DNA from: Diadema setosum
Taxonomy: Eukaryota > Echinodermata > Echinoidea > Diadematoida > Diadematidae
Length of the DNA: 64,000 bases
Direction: 5' to 3'
Assembly: GCA_033980235.1 (NCBI GenBank)
Contig: CM067077.1
Location: 3,275,972-3,339,971 of the forward strand
The notes under the pieces are model-generated. The model ran no database searches. It saw nothing but the letters and a program-made list of their open reading frames with translations, and was not told where the DNA came from. Each line of letters begins with the position of its first letter. Positions within the stretch are counted from its first letter, which is position 1. A program made the translations under genes and the position numbers. Below, one piece after another: positions 22,551 to 34,373 of this stretch.

Positions 22551-24119
22551 CTTTGCAGCAACCAAATTTAAGGAATACATTAATGATATAACTCTTACAA
22601 CAAGATATGACCGCATTACTCCATGCAGTTCTCCAATCCCCCTATTGGCTCCCCACACATCAACGTATCAGCTTTAAAGTCCTGCTTTTTGTTTACAAGA
22701 CATGAAATAATCTTGCTCCATCTTTTCTTAAAAAGATTGATTTCCTTCTGCTCATCCACTTCAACCCGTTCTCTCCATTCTTCCTCCAGTCTCCAGTTAT
22801 CACGCGGCCCCCGCACCTCTTCCAGCAGCGGCTACGGCGATATGATTATTTTCTTCTACTTTTTTTTTGTTATTTCCCCATCTCTTTGAAAGAAAAAACT
22901 CCCTATCTATATTCGTAATTAAAGTGTTGACCAAGTTCAAATCATTGTTGAAAACTTATCTGTTTATTTTATCCTAATTTTGTTGTTCTTGTTGTTGCTA
23001 TTGTTATGTCGTATGCACATAATACTGGTACTTTATACCTCATTTCTTTCGGGATTAAAGCCCTTAGAAACGTCAGCATTACGCGCTATATAAGGAATCA
23101 ACTTTAGTGTCATCAATAATCATAGGTGTAGCCAGGATTTTTTAGAGGGGGGTGTTTAACCCTATTATGCCCAAGCTATTTTGACCCCTCGTAGGCCCGG
23201 GGGGGGGGGGGGGGCACATTGTGCCCCCCCCCCCTTTATAACTTTTTTATTATTTGATGTATCATTGTCACATTTGGCACATGGGTAGAGTAACTCATAC
23301 TCTACACGACTGTACATTTGAATTTTCTCAAGGTCACCCATGGAGGGCGCTAGTTTCCAAAATATAAAGAAATACATAGGAAATATGCTAAAAACTTTTT
23401 CTGCATAATTTCTTTATCCCCATTATATATGTCTTATCATAGACCAATCATTTTCATATTTGTCACAAGTGATAAACAAGTGGAATCTTATTATTTGTTA
23501 TGGTTGAAATTTCTCAAGGTCACCACATGGGGGCGCTATTCGTGTCAACATAATAATACATTATGAGACCTGAGATGAAATGTTTGGGATGGGTACATGT
23601 ACAGTTATGACATTTCATGTTTGCATAATAGTGGAATTTCAAGATTACAAATTGAAAATATGAAGAACTAATGATGTTTGAGGCATAGCTTGGGCGAGGG
23701 AATCAAAATATCACAAAATAGAAGGGCAATCTTTAGAAAGTATTATTGTTTTCAATTATCTCTATTATATCTATTGTTTTATGCCTTTGTCACATAAAAA
23801 CACAGGAAATAATAAGAAAAACTTTCCAGGACCATAATTACTTCAAATTTTACTCGTTCAACAAATTTCAGCCAAGAAACACCCATTTCATCCACTGTAA
23901 TGCTGTTAAATAAAATGGGAACAGAAAAAAGATGCAAAATCTGACTTACATGGTTGTCAGTTTATGGTTGCCATGGCAACCAGCAACATCAAATATAGCT
24001 GAATTATATATCAAAATGTTCGCAATAAGATTTTAGGAAAAGTCACCAAATTTGGTTGAAATCGGATAAAGGGCGAAGGAGTGGCAAATGAAAATCTGGT
24101 GGGGGGGGGGGGCATAATG

Positions 24120-24730
24120 TGCCCCCCCCCCCCCCGACACCGGGCGTCTTTGATATTTTTTCGTAAAAGACGCACGGTGTCAATTCGTTGTGCGCTCATT
24201 GGCTGTAGAGAGCACGCGCATCATCCATACGGGGAGTGAATCCGTGGTCCAAACACGCCCGGACGCAGCAGAAGTTTCTCATGCAGTAGCCTAAAATTGC
24301 TACGTCGTGTCTGTGGGCTCCCAAATCCGTATGCTTTTGCCAACGGACGTTGAACAAGTGTGTGTGTGTCAACGGCGTAAATCCGTGCTGAGGAGTGTGG
24401 TGGGGGGGGGGGGGGGGTGATCGGCGATAGTCACCATCACCACGATTACAAGCCCATAACCGGACGGGTGCAGCCAGTGACGTACCGTGGCGGGTTGGTC
24501 AAGACAGGGGGAGGGGGGGGGGGGCACCTCGTGGAAAAGGGTGGAAAAGTAATTTTGAGGGTGTGTATGCATGCTTGTGCGTGCGTGCGTGTGTATGTGT
24601 GTGTGCGCGTATGTGCGTGTGCTGTCAGTCTGGAAACTGTAATGGGGACTGCAATACATAACGGAATATGATACATTCCACTGCGCAGTCTTTTTTTTTC
24701 CTTATGGATTATGGAATGACGGTGTGAAAC
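24120..24730. repeat. Homopolymer and GT-rich interior of the hAT-like element
   Basis: Contains C and G runs at 24098-24134, 24402-24417 and 24508-24523, and a GTGCGT/GTGT tract at 24560-24625. The open frames across it are low-complexity. No gene is seen. Confidence 0.6.
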
Positions 24731-24734
24731 GACA

Positions 24735-25870
24735 AATTACTGGCAGCAACATCAGGAGAATTACATAACAATTGAAATGAATGCGAGCGAGCGGAGCGAG
24801 CGAGGTTGAAAATTTTGACATTTTACAGTCCCCAAACTGCCGGTTGTAGCTATATTTTTTCGCTTTGGAAATTAAGGGGGCGCAACGGGCGCAACTGCTG
24901 GTAATTACTGGCAGCAACATCGGGAGAATGGCATCACGATTAATGCGAGCGAGCGAAGCGAGCGAGCATGAAAATTTTGACATTTTACTGTCCCAAAACT
25001 GCCGTTTGTGTAGCTATATTTTTTCGCTCTGGAAATTAGGGGGCGCTCCGGACGCAACTGCTGGCAATTACTGCCAGCGACATCAGGAGAATGACATAAC
25101 GATTATTATGCGAGCGAGCGAAGCGAGCGATCTTGAAAATTTTGACATTTTACATGCAGTCCCAAAACTGCCGGTTGTAGCTATATTTTTTCGCTTTGGA
25201 AATTAAGGGGGGGGGGGCACCGGGTGCAACTGCTGGCAATTACTGGCAGCAACATTAGGAGAATAACATAAAGATTATAATATGCGAGCGAGCGCAGCTA
25301 GTGAGCCTGCAAATTTTGACATTTTACAGTCCCAAAACTGCCGTTTGTGTAGCTGTATTTTTTCACTTTGGAAATTAAGGGGAGGGGGCGCACCGGGCGC
25401 AACTGCTGGCAATTACTGGTACCAACATCAGCAGAATGGCATAGCGATTAAATGCAAGTGAGCTTGAAAATTTTGATATTTTGCAGTCCCAAAACTGCCG
25501 TTTGTAGCTATACTTTTTTGGCTTTGGAAATTAAGGGGGGGGGGTGCAACGGGCGCAACTGCTGTCAATAACTGGCAGTGACATCAGGAGAATAGCATAA
25601 CAACTAAAATAGTGAGCGAGTGGAGCGAGTGAGCTTGAAAATTTTGACATTTTTCAGTCTCAAAACTGCCGTTTGTAGCTATACTTTATATTAAGGGGGG
25701 CGCACCGGGCGCAACTACTGGCAATTACTGGCAGCAACATCAGGAGAATGGCATAGCGATTAAATGCGATCGAGCGGACCGAGTGAGCTTGAAAATTTTG
25801 ACATTTTGCACTCCAAAAACTGCCTTTTGTAGCTATATTTTTACGCTTTGGAAATTGAGAGGGTAGTCAA
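24735..25870. repeat. Tandem repeat, about seven copies of ~168 bp
   Basis: Each unit has CTGGCAGCAACATCAGGAGAA, then a GCGAGCGAGCGGAGCGAGCG block, then AAAATTTTGACATTTTACAG, CAAAACTGCCG, TTTTTTCGCTTTGGAAATTA and a G run with GGCGCAACTG. Unit starts lie near 24738, 24905, 25071, 25241, 25416, 25568 and 25725, giving periods of about 152-175. Copies differ by point changes and by loss of the GCGAGC block. A lone GCGAGCGAGCGAAGCG block recurs at 28129-28150. Confidence 0.8.
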
Positions 25871-26818
25871 TGGTGTCGGTTTATGTTCATGATTTGGGGA
25901 GGTATGACCAGCGAGGGGACGTCGAAGTGACCAAATGGGGGAAGGATATCCAAAACCTGCACTTTAGAGCATCCTTTAAAGGCATAATTTACCATTTGCA
26001 GATGAAACAAAAACTCAACATTAGTGCTTTAAAATAGTTCTAAAATGTGAGTTAGGGATAGAAACAACCACTGTAAAAATTTGAATCCGTATAATCGATG
26101 TTAAGTATTGTTGAATACACAAAATGTGAACAATAGTTATAATAAGAATGCTTCCAGAATAAACCGTATACAGTTATGGTTTATTGAGAAAAATGCTGAT
26201 ATCTCCTCATATTTTAGGCTTTATTGCAAAAATTTTATATGGTAGGATGTTTTATGATACAACAGACCTACACATATGCATCAAATGTGATATCTTGAAC
26301 ATTTGTAAAATCACTGCTCCCAAAGGTAAACTGGACCTTTAATATTACTGTTTGTGTTTGTGTGTGTGTGTGTTTTATATACATGAAAAAGTTAGGAAAT
26401 AGCCCAGGTCAAGTCTTATTATTGGCAATGCAAGGCATTTTGATATAGACTAGTATGTAAAGCAACACTGCAAAATCATTAATGATCTAGCTTTTAACGA
26501 AGAGTAAGGTACAAAGGTGTACATTCTACATCAAATTGCGCAACGTTACAGCAACTCTTTTTGCCGTTCGGATGTTCTGAGTACACTGCACACATCCTAC
26601 TTATATTCAGAATGCCAACCAGGAATCATGCTGAATCGCAATATTTTGTCGGCTCCGGACTTTTTGCACAATGTTTCACGTTATATACCTCTTTAATTAT
26701 GGTTACAAGAAATCTTAGAAAAATATCTTATTTCTTGATCCCCCTTTCATGTCGATTTCAAAAGCAGTTTAGTAACCCTTGAATTACCATTTTGGTAAGT
26801 TTTTTATTCTTTTTTTAA

Positions 26819-27386
26819 AGGACAAGTTCACCTTCATAAACATAAGGATTGAGAGAATGTAGCAATATTAGTAGAACACATCATTGAAAGTTTGAGGGAA
26901 ATCGGACAATCCGTTCAAAAGTTATGAATTTTTGAAGTTTTTGTGCAGTAACCGCTGGATGAAAAGACTACTGCAGTGTGTGAATAACTTCGATGTCACA
27001 TGCGTACAACAATATAAGGAAAATATAAAGAGAATTTCACAAAATTTCATTTTTTGAAAAAAGTACGCATTCCCCCGACTCGTTACCGACAAATGTTATG
27101 GATAATATTATTCCCCCTGTCTTTAGAAAAAGGCAAGTCAAGTGCTCTTTTATTATGCGAAAAAAGTGAAAATATGTTGAATTTTCTTTACATTTTCTTT
27201 ATACTGTTGTACGCATATGACTTACAAGCTGTAGTAGTCTCCTCATCCAGCGGTTCCAACACAAAAATTTAAAAAATTCATAACTTTTGCATCGATTGTC
27301 CAATTTTCCTCAAACTTTCACTGATGTGTTCTACTAATAATGTTGCATTCCCTCAATCCTTATGTTTATGAAGGTGAACTTGTCCT
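26819..27386. mobile_element. TTAA-flanked MITE, copy 1
   Basis: 568 bp with inverted ends AGGACAAGTTCACCTTCAT, flanked on both sides by TTAA (26815-26818 and 27387-27390). It is about the same length and sequence as the copy at 49534. The TTAA duplication fits piggyBac-type movement, although the ends do not start with the usual CCC. It has no coding capacity. Confidence 0.75.
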
Positions 27387-28987
27387 TTAACGAGCGGATG
27401 CGGGGGTGGGAAGCTTGGCGCCCCCCCCCCCCCCCCCCCCACACACACACTTAACAGGGTTCGAATTTACCACTGTTTTGCATGAAATATAAAGTATGAG
27501 GGAAGTGGCAGCAAAAATATGAAGACTTTTTGTTTTTGTTTGTTTGTTTTTTTTCTTTTGCTTGTCAGCCGACTTTTGGTGGAAAATCAGACCTTGAAAG
27601 AACGAGGAGTTTTTGTTGTTGTTTCTCTTATCTTTTGATTTTCTTTCTTCTTGACTGACAGGTGATTTTGACCCCCCCCCCCCCCCTCCCTTTAAAAACG
27701 TAGCATAGCCCTGTATAATGCCCAAATATATTCAATGAAATGGTAATATGGATCTCCATTTCTTTGTATGTAATAACGTACCGGTATTATCTTCCTGTCG
27801 GTATTGTATTTTTCTATTTTCTTGATTTAAGTCAATAAAGCAATCATCCCAGAGGCATCGTTCTGTAATGATGGTGGGTGGGGGAGGGACTTGGAGTTGG
27901 AATATCTGTGCGAGGGAGCGGAGCGACCGAATGGGGGGAGGGTGTGGGAGGGGGATACCCCCCTCTCAGACGAGGAAGATTTTGCATTTTCAGACCTGAA
28001 ATTAAGCGATCTGGTGCACACTTTTGGTGAAATTTTGGATTTACATGTTTACAATGTAGGCCTATAGGGCTATACTATTTGACGTTGTCAACGTCTTGGT
28101 CATACCTTATGTCGATATTACTGTCTTTGCGAGCGAGCGAAGCGAGCGAGCGCTTGAGAAAATTATGTATACATTATCCTACAAGCTTATTCAGCTCTGT
28201 TACCTGTCTGGAGGCGGGCGTACGAACGTCATGCAATATGCCAAAATTGATGCAATCACATTTCTGCTTCCTCCATTTTTTCCTTCAAATTTCGGGGGGG
28301 GGGGATGATTGTACAGGCCATCCCCCCTCCTCCATTTAAGGGGGGGGGGGGGGATATCCCACCCATCCCCCGGGATTTACGCCCATGGTGTGTGTGTGTG
28401 TGGGGGGGGGGGGGGGCAATGCACGGTGCAATGTGCGTCCCTCAAGAACATACATGCATCCCCCGGTAATATTGGAGGTGTTCAAAAAGGGCATTAAATG
28501 CAAATAATTTGATATTAAATGATTTTAGACATTAAGTGTAAAATCTTAGTCGATACCTAGTTGAATCATTACAAAAAATCTTTCATTGCAACAACTTCCC
28601 ATTTTCGTCTCGCACAGATGCACTGCGTTGGCGAATAAAATATTCCCACACCAGACACTCTGTTACAGAACTAACTTAGGTCTGCTGATACTGGAACGTC
28701 ATGACAGGGCTATTAGGAGTGTCAATCGTGAAAAAAAATTAGGAACTTTTTGTGCGCCTCCGCCAACAAAAAAAAAAAAGAAGAAAAGAATAAAACCCGG
28801 ATATGAATGGGTCTAATCAAAACTCATTCAAATTATTGCATATCATTTTATCTTCAAAATTTGTGGTCAAATCATGAGACAGAGTAATAGTAGCTTAACT
28901 TTGGAGGAATAAAAATTATTCACTTTCCGGAAATGGAAGTGGCAGCTAAAGGCTTTTGTTTTTATATTAGTGTTAATAGACTGGATC

Positions 28988-29018
<31 letters not shown>

Positions 29019-29987
29019 ACAAATTAGCTTAAATTAACTTCAATTATTAAGAACAAAAAAATCAAAATTTGAGGCAGTGCATTGTGTAGCGTTTTTTCTC
29101 ACTTTATTTTGGGAAAATAAGGAAGTTGATAATTTGGCAAAAAGCCGAAAGGTTCAGCTCCCCTCCCCTCCGCCGGCGAAATTGTGCTCGTATAACCAAT
29201 GTTACTACTAGTAATAAATGTATGAAGCATCAGTATAGTTAAGACTTAAGACCCCAATTTCATGAATTACTTTTACAAAGATAATGGAGAGGGGAAGACC
29301 GGATAGATCGCCGTTTTTGGTGTAACGCCTGCCATGCATAATTATGGAAAAGGGCGCAAAACAGCATTGGATAAGTAACCGACGCATTTTGTGTATAAAC
29401 AAATGGGAGAACCTGACCCAGACCACACCCGTGTAGCCAGGGGGACGATGGGTGTGGTCGCCCCCAAAACGCAAAAAAAAAAAGAAAAGAAAAAACATGA
29501 AGAAAAAAGGAGTAAAAAAGACAAGAAGGTGAGGAAAAGAAAGAAGAGAAGAAGTAGAAACGTCGATGCTTCGATAATACACAAAGCGCGTCACAGAATC
29601 GGTATAGCATACATTGCACACACAAATATAATTATGCATCATACACAATTACGGTACCGCGTACGGTATAATACCGGTAAACGGTGAACATTATGCGCAA
29701 TGTATCTTCGCGATTCGGTCAGAAAGCAAAGCAGGGAAGAGAGAGAGAGAGAAAGAAAATGAACACAAAAGAAAGGAAAGGCGGAATTCAAAACGGAAAT
29801 AAAAGCGGTAAAGACATCTTTTGTTTCATTTTTTAACATCTAAACATTGTTGAAGAGGGGTGTTGAACAGCTCAAATACCTCCCTTTTGCCCAAGGGAGG
29901 TGTTTGAACACCTCAAACACCCCCATTTCGGCAAAGGGGGGGTGTTTGAACACCCAAAACACCCCCCCCCCCCTCGCTACGCCCTTG
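27387..29987. other. Right part of the hAT-like element, no gene
   Basis: Holds poly-C/poly-G hairpins (27421-27440, 27674-27686, 28296-28305, 28340-28353, 28400-28416 and 28988-29004), CA and GT microsatellites and A/T-rich filler. The minus frames at 29208-29648 are poly-Phe artefacts of a purine-rich tract (29468-29560). Tandem GGTGTTTGAACACC palindromes lie at 29898-29955. Confidence 0.5.
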
Positions 29988-30313
29988 TCAATAATAAATG
30001 CTACATTCATAGAGCGCATCAAAAAGCACATGCTTCTTTCATTATGCGCTGTACAATTCAACTACAAGATACAAACAAACAAATGAATAACAAGTATAAC
30101 AATTAATCTAATACATACAATAATTAATAAAAAGGAGTTATGAATATTCATCTTGATGATGGAAGACGGAAAAACATGTTTTCTTTCCATCCCTTTATCA
30201 TTTCATTCGCATTACGTGATCGTGTCCTATATCAACCTGTCATAAACGTATAAAAGGTGAAAACTATAAGCATGAAATACTTTGCTAAGACTATGTAACA
30301 TGGAAAGAAACAG

Positions 30314-30567
30314 ACGCGACGCGCTACAACAAAAAGATCCTAAAGTCGCTGACGGGTGAGCCGAGAAAATCGAGTTTGAAGTCAGATCACCAAAATCTGC
30401 CAAAAACGTCGGATTTCTGTTTTTAACATAATTTTGTAGTATGATGTATCTTCTATCACCTGCCGAAATTTCGAAGCTAAATGATCAAAGGAAAGGCCTG
30501 AAAATTTTCTGGGTCATGCTCGGCTCACCCGTCAGCGACTTTAGGATCCTTTTGCTGCAGCGGGTCA
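30314..30567. mobile_element. Palindromic MITE (~250 bp)
   Basis: The terminal inverted repeats are about 48 bp, with a core ATCCTAAAGTCGCTGACGGG at the left (about 30337-30356) and its complement at about 30529-30548. It replaces or interrupts the ACAGACTATTCTTTTTAGTCC landmark of the array spacer. Confidence 0.7.
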
Positions 30568-30721
30568 CATTCTTTCTCCAACACGGCGAAAACATTGTTT
30601 AGTGTCTCAATCATCTGTTTGTTTGTTTGTTTGTTTGTTTTTGTGTTGTTGTTTTTTTTTTTTATTGCAGGAAGGTTTACCATGCATTGGAAACCAAATG
30701 AAGCAAAGAAGATACATATAC

Positions 30722-31394
30722 CTTCTCTCCTGCTGCTGATGTACAGAGGGCAAGAAAGAAATCGTCTGCCATCTTGACATACTGAGGACCTGAATATAAG
30801 AACGACCCAAGTCCAATTTTTGACCAAATTTAGTTTGACATGGGAAATTGTGGCTTATGCATGGACTCATCTTGTGTATAAATGATAAATCCTAATTACC
30901 CCCGGAAGTGCCTGAAATATATGACTTAAATCTTATATGAATGTAAACATGAAGGACTTGGGTCGTTCTTACATTCATATTATAGCGCCCTCTCTCGTCC
31001 TTCTCTAATCTCTATAGCAAAATATCATATATATGAATCAAAGAACGACCCAAGTCCATATGAATCAAAGAACGACCCAAGTCCATCACACAAACTGGCC
31101 TCTCCACAATTAATGTAAATGTTAATTGTCATAATAATATATGTTCTAAATTGCATACAATGCTGCTTTCCCATCACAGTTAAATAGAATATTATTGGAC
31201 AAATAAAAAAAAAATGAAGTTTTTTAAAGTTTACTTGAAATGGTCATCCATGGACTTGGGTCGTTCTTATATTCATATACTCCATTGTAAAGCTCTAACA
31301 TCTGAAGGTTTGGCATGGTGCAGATACTCTTGGCGTAAGCCTCTGATGCAGCAGGGGAGATGTCAGGTCCAGCACGGTGTCTTATTGATTGAAG
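30722..31394 (-). pseudogene. LRR exon 9 (A) split by a MITE
   Basis: The exon is in two pieces: 31285-31394 (first LRR and start of the second, from LQSI to QMLEL-like codons) and 30722-30780 (end, FLALCTSAAG then donor GTATAT). The insertion 30781-31284 falls in the codons before KIADD. Without it the exon would have near-standard length. The acceptor side also has GGCAAAG in place of TGCAAAG, keeping AG. Confidence 0.75.
30781..31284. mobile_element. MITE inserted in LRR exon 9
   Basis: 504 bp. The ends are inverted copies of AATATAAGAACGACCCAAGT (about 30793-30812 and, inverted, 31255-31274). The same motif recurs inside near 30955-30980 (inverted) and as a direct pair at about 31038-31085, so the element is compound. 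The flanks share CAT. It has no coding capacity. Confidence 0.75.
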
Positions 31395-32422
31395 CTTTGC
31401 CGCAAATTGAAGGAATGTATTAATGATATGACCATTACAAAATTATATGACGACATAAATCCACTTCTCCAATTCCCTCACTGGCCCCCCTAACATCAAC
31501 GTATTAGCTTTAAAATCCTACTTATTGTTTACAAGATATGTAATAATCTTGCCCATCTTTTCTTAAAGATTTTATTTTTTTTTCTGCTCATCCACTTCAA
31601 CCCGTTCTCTCCGTTCTTCCTCCACTCTCCAGTTATCACGTGTTCCCAGCACCGTCTACGGTGATAGGGCTTTTTCTGGTATTTCCTCATCTCTTTGCAA
31701 TAAACTCCCTATCTATATTCGCGATGGAAGTGTTCACAAATTCAAATCATTGTTGGAAACTTATCTGTTTAGTCAATTCTTATTTTGTTGTTGTTGCTGC
31801 TGCTGTTGTTAAATCATATCCACATAATCCTAATCCTAATTTTGTTATTGTTGTTGTTGATGTTGCTTTTGTATCATATGCACATAATGCTGTATCTGTC
31901 CTCATTTTTTTTCTGGATTAATGCACTTAGAAACATCAGTATTACGCGCTAAGGAATCAACTTTAGTGTCATCAATAATAAATGCTACATTCATAAAGCT
32001 TATCATAACGCATGCTTTTATGTGCGCTGTACAATGGAGATACAAAATATAAACAAACAAATGAATAACAAGTACAACAATCAATCTAATACATATAATA
32101 ATTAACAAAGAGGGTTATGAATATTTATCTTCATGATGGAAAACGGAGAAAAATGGGTTTTCTTTCCATCCCTTCATCATCTCATTTGCATTACGTGATC
32201 ATGTCCTATATCAACCTGTCATAAATGTAGAAAGGTGAAAACTATAAACATAAAATAATATGCTAAAACTATGCAACATGGAAAGAAACACACTATTCTT
32301 TTTAGTCTAACATGGCGGAAACATCGCTTAGTATCTCAATCACGTGTTTGTTTGTTTGCTTGTTTTTTTAATTACAGGAAGGTTTCCCATGCATTGAAAA
32401 CCAAATGAGGCAAAGAAGATAC
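31395..32422 (+). repeat. Array intron with fossil RT tail
   Basis: The tail lies at 31450-31780 with the upstream CCAATTCCCTCACTGGC block. It contains a duplication of the AATCCTAATTTTGTT segment at 31825-31860. Regular landmarks follow. Confidence 0.6.
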
Positions 32423-32590
32423 CTTCACTCCTGCTGCTGATGTAACAAGGGTAAAAAAAAGAAAATCTACTATTTTGACTTTGTATAGGTGTAACGTCTG
32501 AAGGTTTGGCATGGTGCAGATACTCTTGGAGTAGGACTCTGATACCACAGGGGAGATGTCAGGTCCGCAAAGGTGTGTTATTGATTGAAG
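32423..32590 (-). CDS. LRR exon 10 (subfamily B, intact)
   Basis: 168 nt, 56 codons. It encodes LQSITHLCGPDIS, SESYSKSICTMPNLQTL, HLYKVKIVDFLFFTLVTSAAGVK. Both splice sites are present. It is the only B copy with exactly the standard length. Confidence 0.7.
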
Positions 32591-33622
32591 CTTTGCAGCA
32601 ACAAAATATAAGGAATACATTAATGATAATGACCCTTACAACAGGATATGACCACATTACTCCATGCAGTAAAGTTCTCCAATCCCCCTATTTGCTCCCC
32701 ATACATCAACGTATCAGCTTTAAAGTCCTGCTTTTTGTTTACAAGACATGAAATGATCTTGCTCCATCTTTTCTTAAAGATTGATTTCCTTCTGCTCATC
32801 CACTTCAACCTGTTCTCTCCGTTCTTCCTCCAGACTCCAGTTATCACTTGGCCCCCGCACCTATACCCGCAGGGGCTACGGCGATATGGATTTTTTTTTT
32901 TTTTGTTATTTCCCCATCTCTTTGCAAGAAAAATTCCCTATCTATATTCGTAATTAAAGTGTTGACCAAGTTGAAATCATTGTTGAAAACTTATCTGTTT
33001 ATTCAATCCTAATTTTGTTGTTCTTGTTGTTGCTATTGTTATATCGTATGCACATAATGCTGGTACTTTATACCTCATTTCTTTCGGGATTAAAGCCCTT
33101 AGAAACGTCAGCATTACGCGCTATATAAGGAATCAACTTTAGTGTCATCAATAATAAATGCTACATTCATAAGCGCATCAAAACACACGCTTCTTTAATT
33201 ATGCTCTGTACAATTCATATACAAGATACAAACAAACAAATGAATAACAAGTATAACAACCAATCTAATACATACAATGATTAACAAAAAGGGGTTATGA
33301 ATATTCATCTTGATGATGGAAAACGGAAAAAACGGGTTTTCTTTCCATTCCTTTATCATTTCATTCGCATTACGTGATCGTGTCCCATATCAACCTGTCA
33401 TAAACGTATAAAGGTGAAACTATAAAAGCATGAAATACTTTGCTAAGACTATGTAACATGGAAAGAAACAGACTATTCTTTTTAGTCCAACATGGCGAAA
33501 ACATCGTTTAGTATCTCAATCATCTGTTTGTTTGTTTGCTTGTTTGTTTTTGTGTTGTTGTTTTATTGCAGGAAGGTTTACCATGCATTGAAAACCAAAT
33601 GAAGCAAAGAAGAAAGATATAC
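32591..33622 (+). repeat. Array intron with fossil RT tail
   Basis: The tail lies at 32655-33012 (VLQSPYLLPIHQRISFKVLL is readable at 32680-32740, then broken). The CGGGATTAAAGCCCTTAG landmark and the rest of the unit follow. Confidence 0.65.
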
Positions 33623-33790
33623 CTTCGATCCTGCTGCTGATGTACAGAGGGCAAGAAAGAAATCGTCTGCTATCTTGACATTGTGAAGCTCTAACGTCTG
33701 AAGGTTTGGCATGGTGCAGATACTCTTGGCGTAAGCCTCTGATACAGCAGGGGAGATGTCAGGTCCTCCCTCGTGGTGTATTGATTGAAG
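33623..33790 (-). CDS. LRR exon 11 (A, intact)
   Basis: 168 nt: LQSIHHEGGPDIS, SPAVSEAYAKSICTMPNLQTL, ELHNVKIADDFFLALCTSAAGSK, donor GTATAT. It shares HHEGGP with exons 12 and 22 but pairs it with a different second strand. Confidence 0.75.
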
Positions 33791-34205
33791 CTTTGCAGCA
33801 AAATAATATAAGGAATACATTATTGATATGACCATTCATATAATAATCTTGCTCATATTTTCTTAAAGATTTGATTTCCTTCTGCTCATCCACTTCAACC
33901 CGTTCTCTCCGTTATTCCTTCACTCTCCAGTTATCACGTGATCCCCGCACCTATACCCGCAGCGGCTACATGTACGGTGATAGGGCTTTTTCGGTTACTA
34001 CAGTATTTCCCCATCTCTTTGCAATAAACTCCCTATATCTATATTCGTAATGGAAGTGTTGACCAAGTTCAAACCATTGCTGGAAACTTATCTGTTTACT
34101 CAATCCTATTTTTTTTATTGTTGTTGTTGTTGTTGTTGTTGTTGCTGTTATATCATATGCACATAATGCATTGGAAATCAAATGAAGCAAAGAAGATACA
34201 TATAC
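33791..34205 (+). repeat. Shortened array intron
   Basis: Only 415 bases. The tail lies at 33838-34110. The spacer then jumps from CATATGCACATAATGC directly to GCATTGGAAATCAAATGAAGC just before the next exon, so about 650 bases of the unit were lost, probably by recombination at the short word ATGCA. Confidence 0.7.
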
Positions 34206-34373
34206 CTTCGATCCTGCTGCTGATGTACAGAGGGCAAGAAAGAAATCGTCTGCTATCTTGACATCGTAAAGCGTTAACCTCTGAAGGTTTGGCATGGTGC
34301 AGATACTCTTGGCGTAAGCCTCTGATGCAGCAGGGGAGATGCCAGGTCCTCCCTCGTGGTGTACTGATTGAAG
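34206..34373 (-). CDS. LRR exon 12 (A, intact)
   Basis: 168 nt: LQSVHHEGGPGIS, SEAYAKSICTMPNLQRL, TLYDVKIADDFFLALCTSAAGSK. Standard splice sites. Because the downstream intron (33791-34205) is short, exons 11 and 12 lie only 583 bases apart. Confidence 0.75.

Larger units (their letters stand above)
23121..29987. mobile_element. hAT-like element, 6.87 kb, no transposase seen
   Basis: It is flanked by an exact 8-bp duplication TCAATAAT (23113-23120 and 29988-29995), which is single in uninterrupted units. The ends are CATAGGTGTAGCCAGG and, reversed, CAAGGGCGTAGCGAGG, matching at 12 of 16 positions. An 8-bp duplication and CA-starting ends fit the hAT superfamily. The interior has no recognisable transposase. 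It is a patchwork of G/C homopolymer hairpins, a 168-bp tandem repeat, a TTAA MITE and further fragments resembling the GTGTAGCCAGG end (near 29431). It is probably a non-autonomous carrier that has collected nested insertions. Confidence 0.65.
22551..30721 (+). repeat. Array intron carrying the 6.87-kb hAT-like element and a MITE
   Basis: The RT tail lies at 22615-22980. The hAT-like element then occupies 23121-29987. The unit resumes at TCAATAATAAATGC (29988) and is interrupted again by a palindromic MITE at 30314-30567. Confidence 0.7.

Noticed and set aside
29208..29648. Minus frames of 80-146 codons rich in Phe, Leu and Ser.
   Set aside because: They read through a purine-rich low-complexity tract and overlap one another in several frames.
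32648..32953. Plus-strand frames in each unit with many Phe and Pro (FSPFFLQSPVITWPPHLYP).
   Set aside because: They are the wrong frame of the fossil reverse-transcriptase tail. The correct frame gives the recognisable LQLSRGP and LPIYIRN segments.
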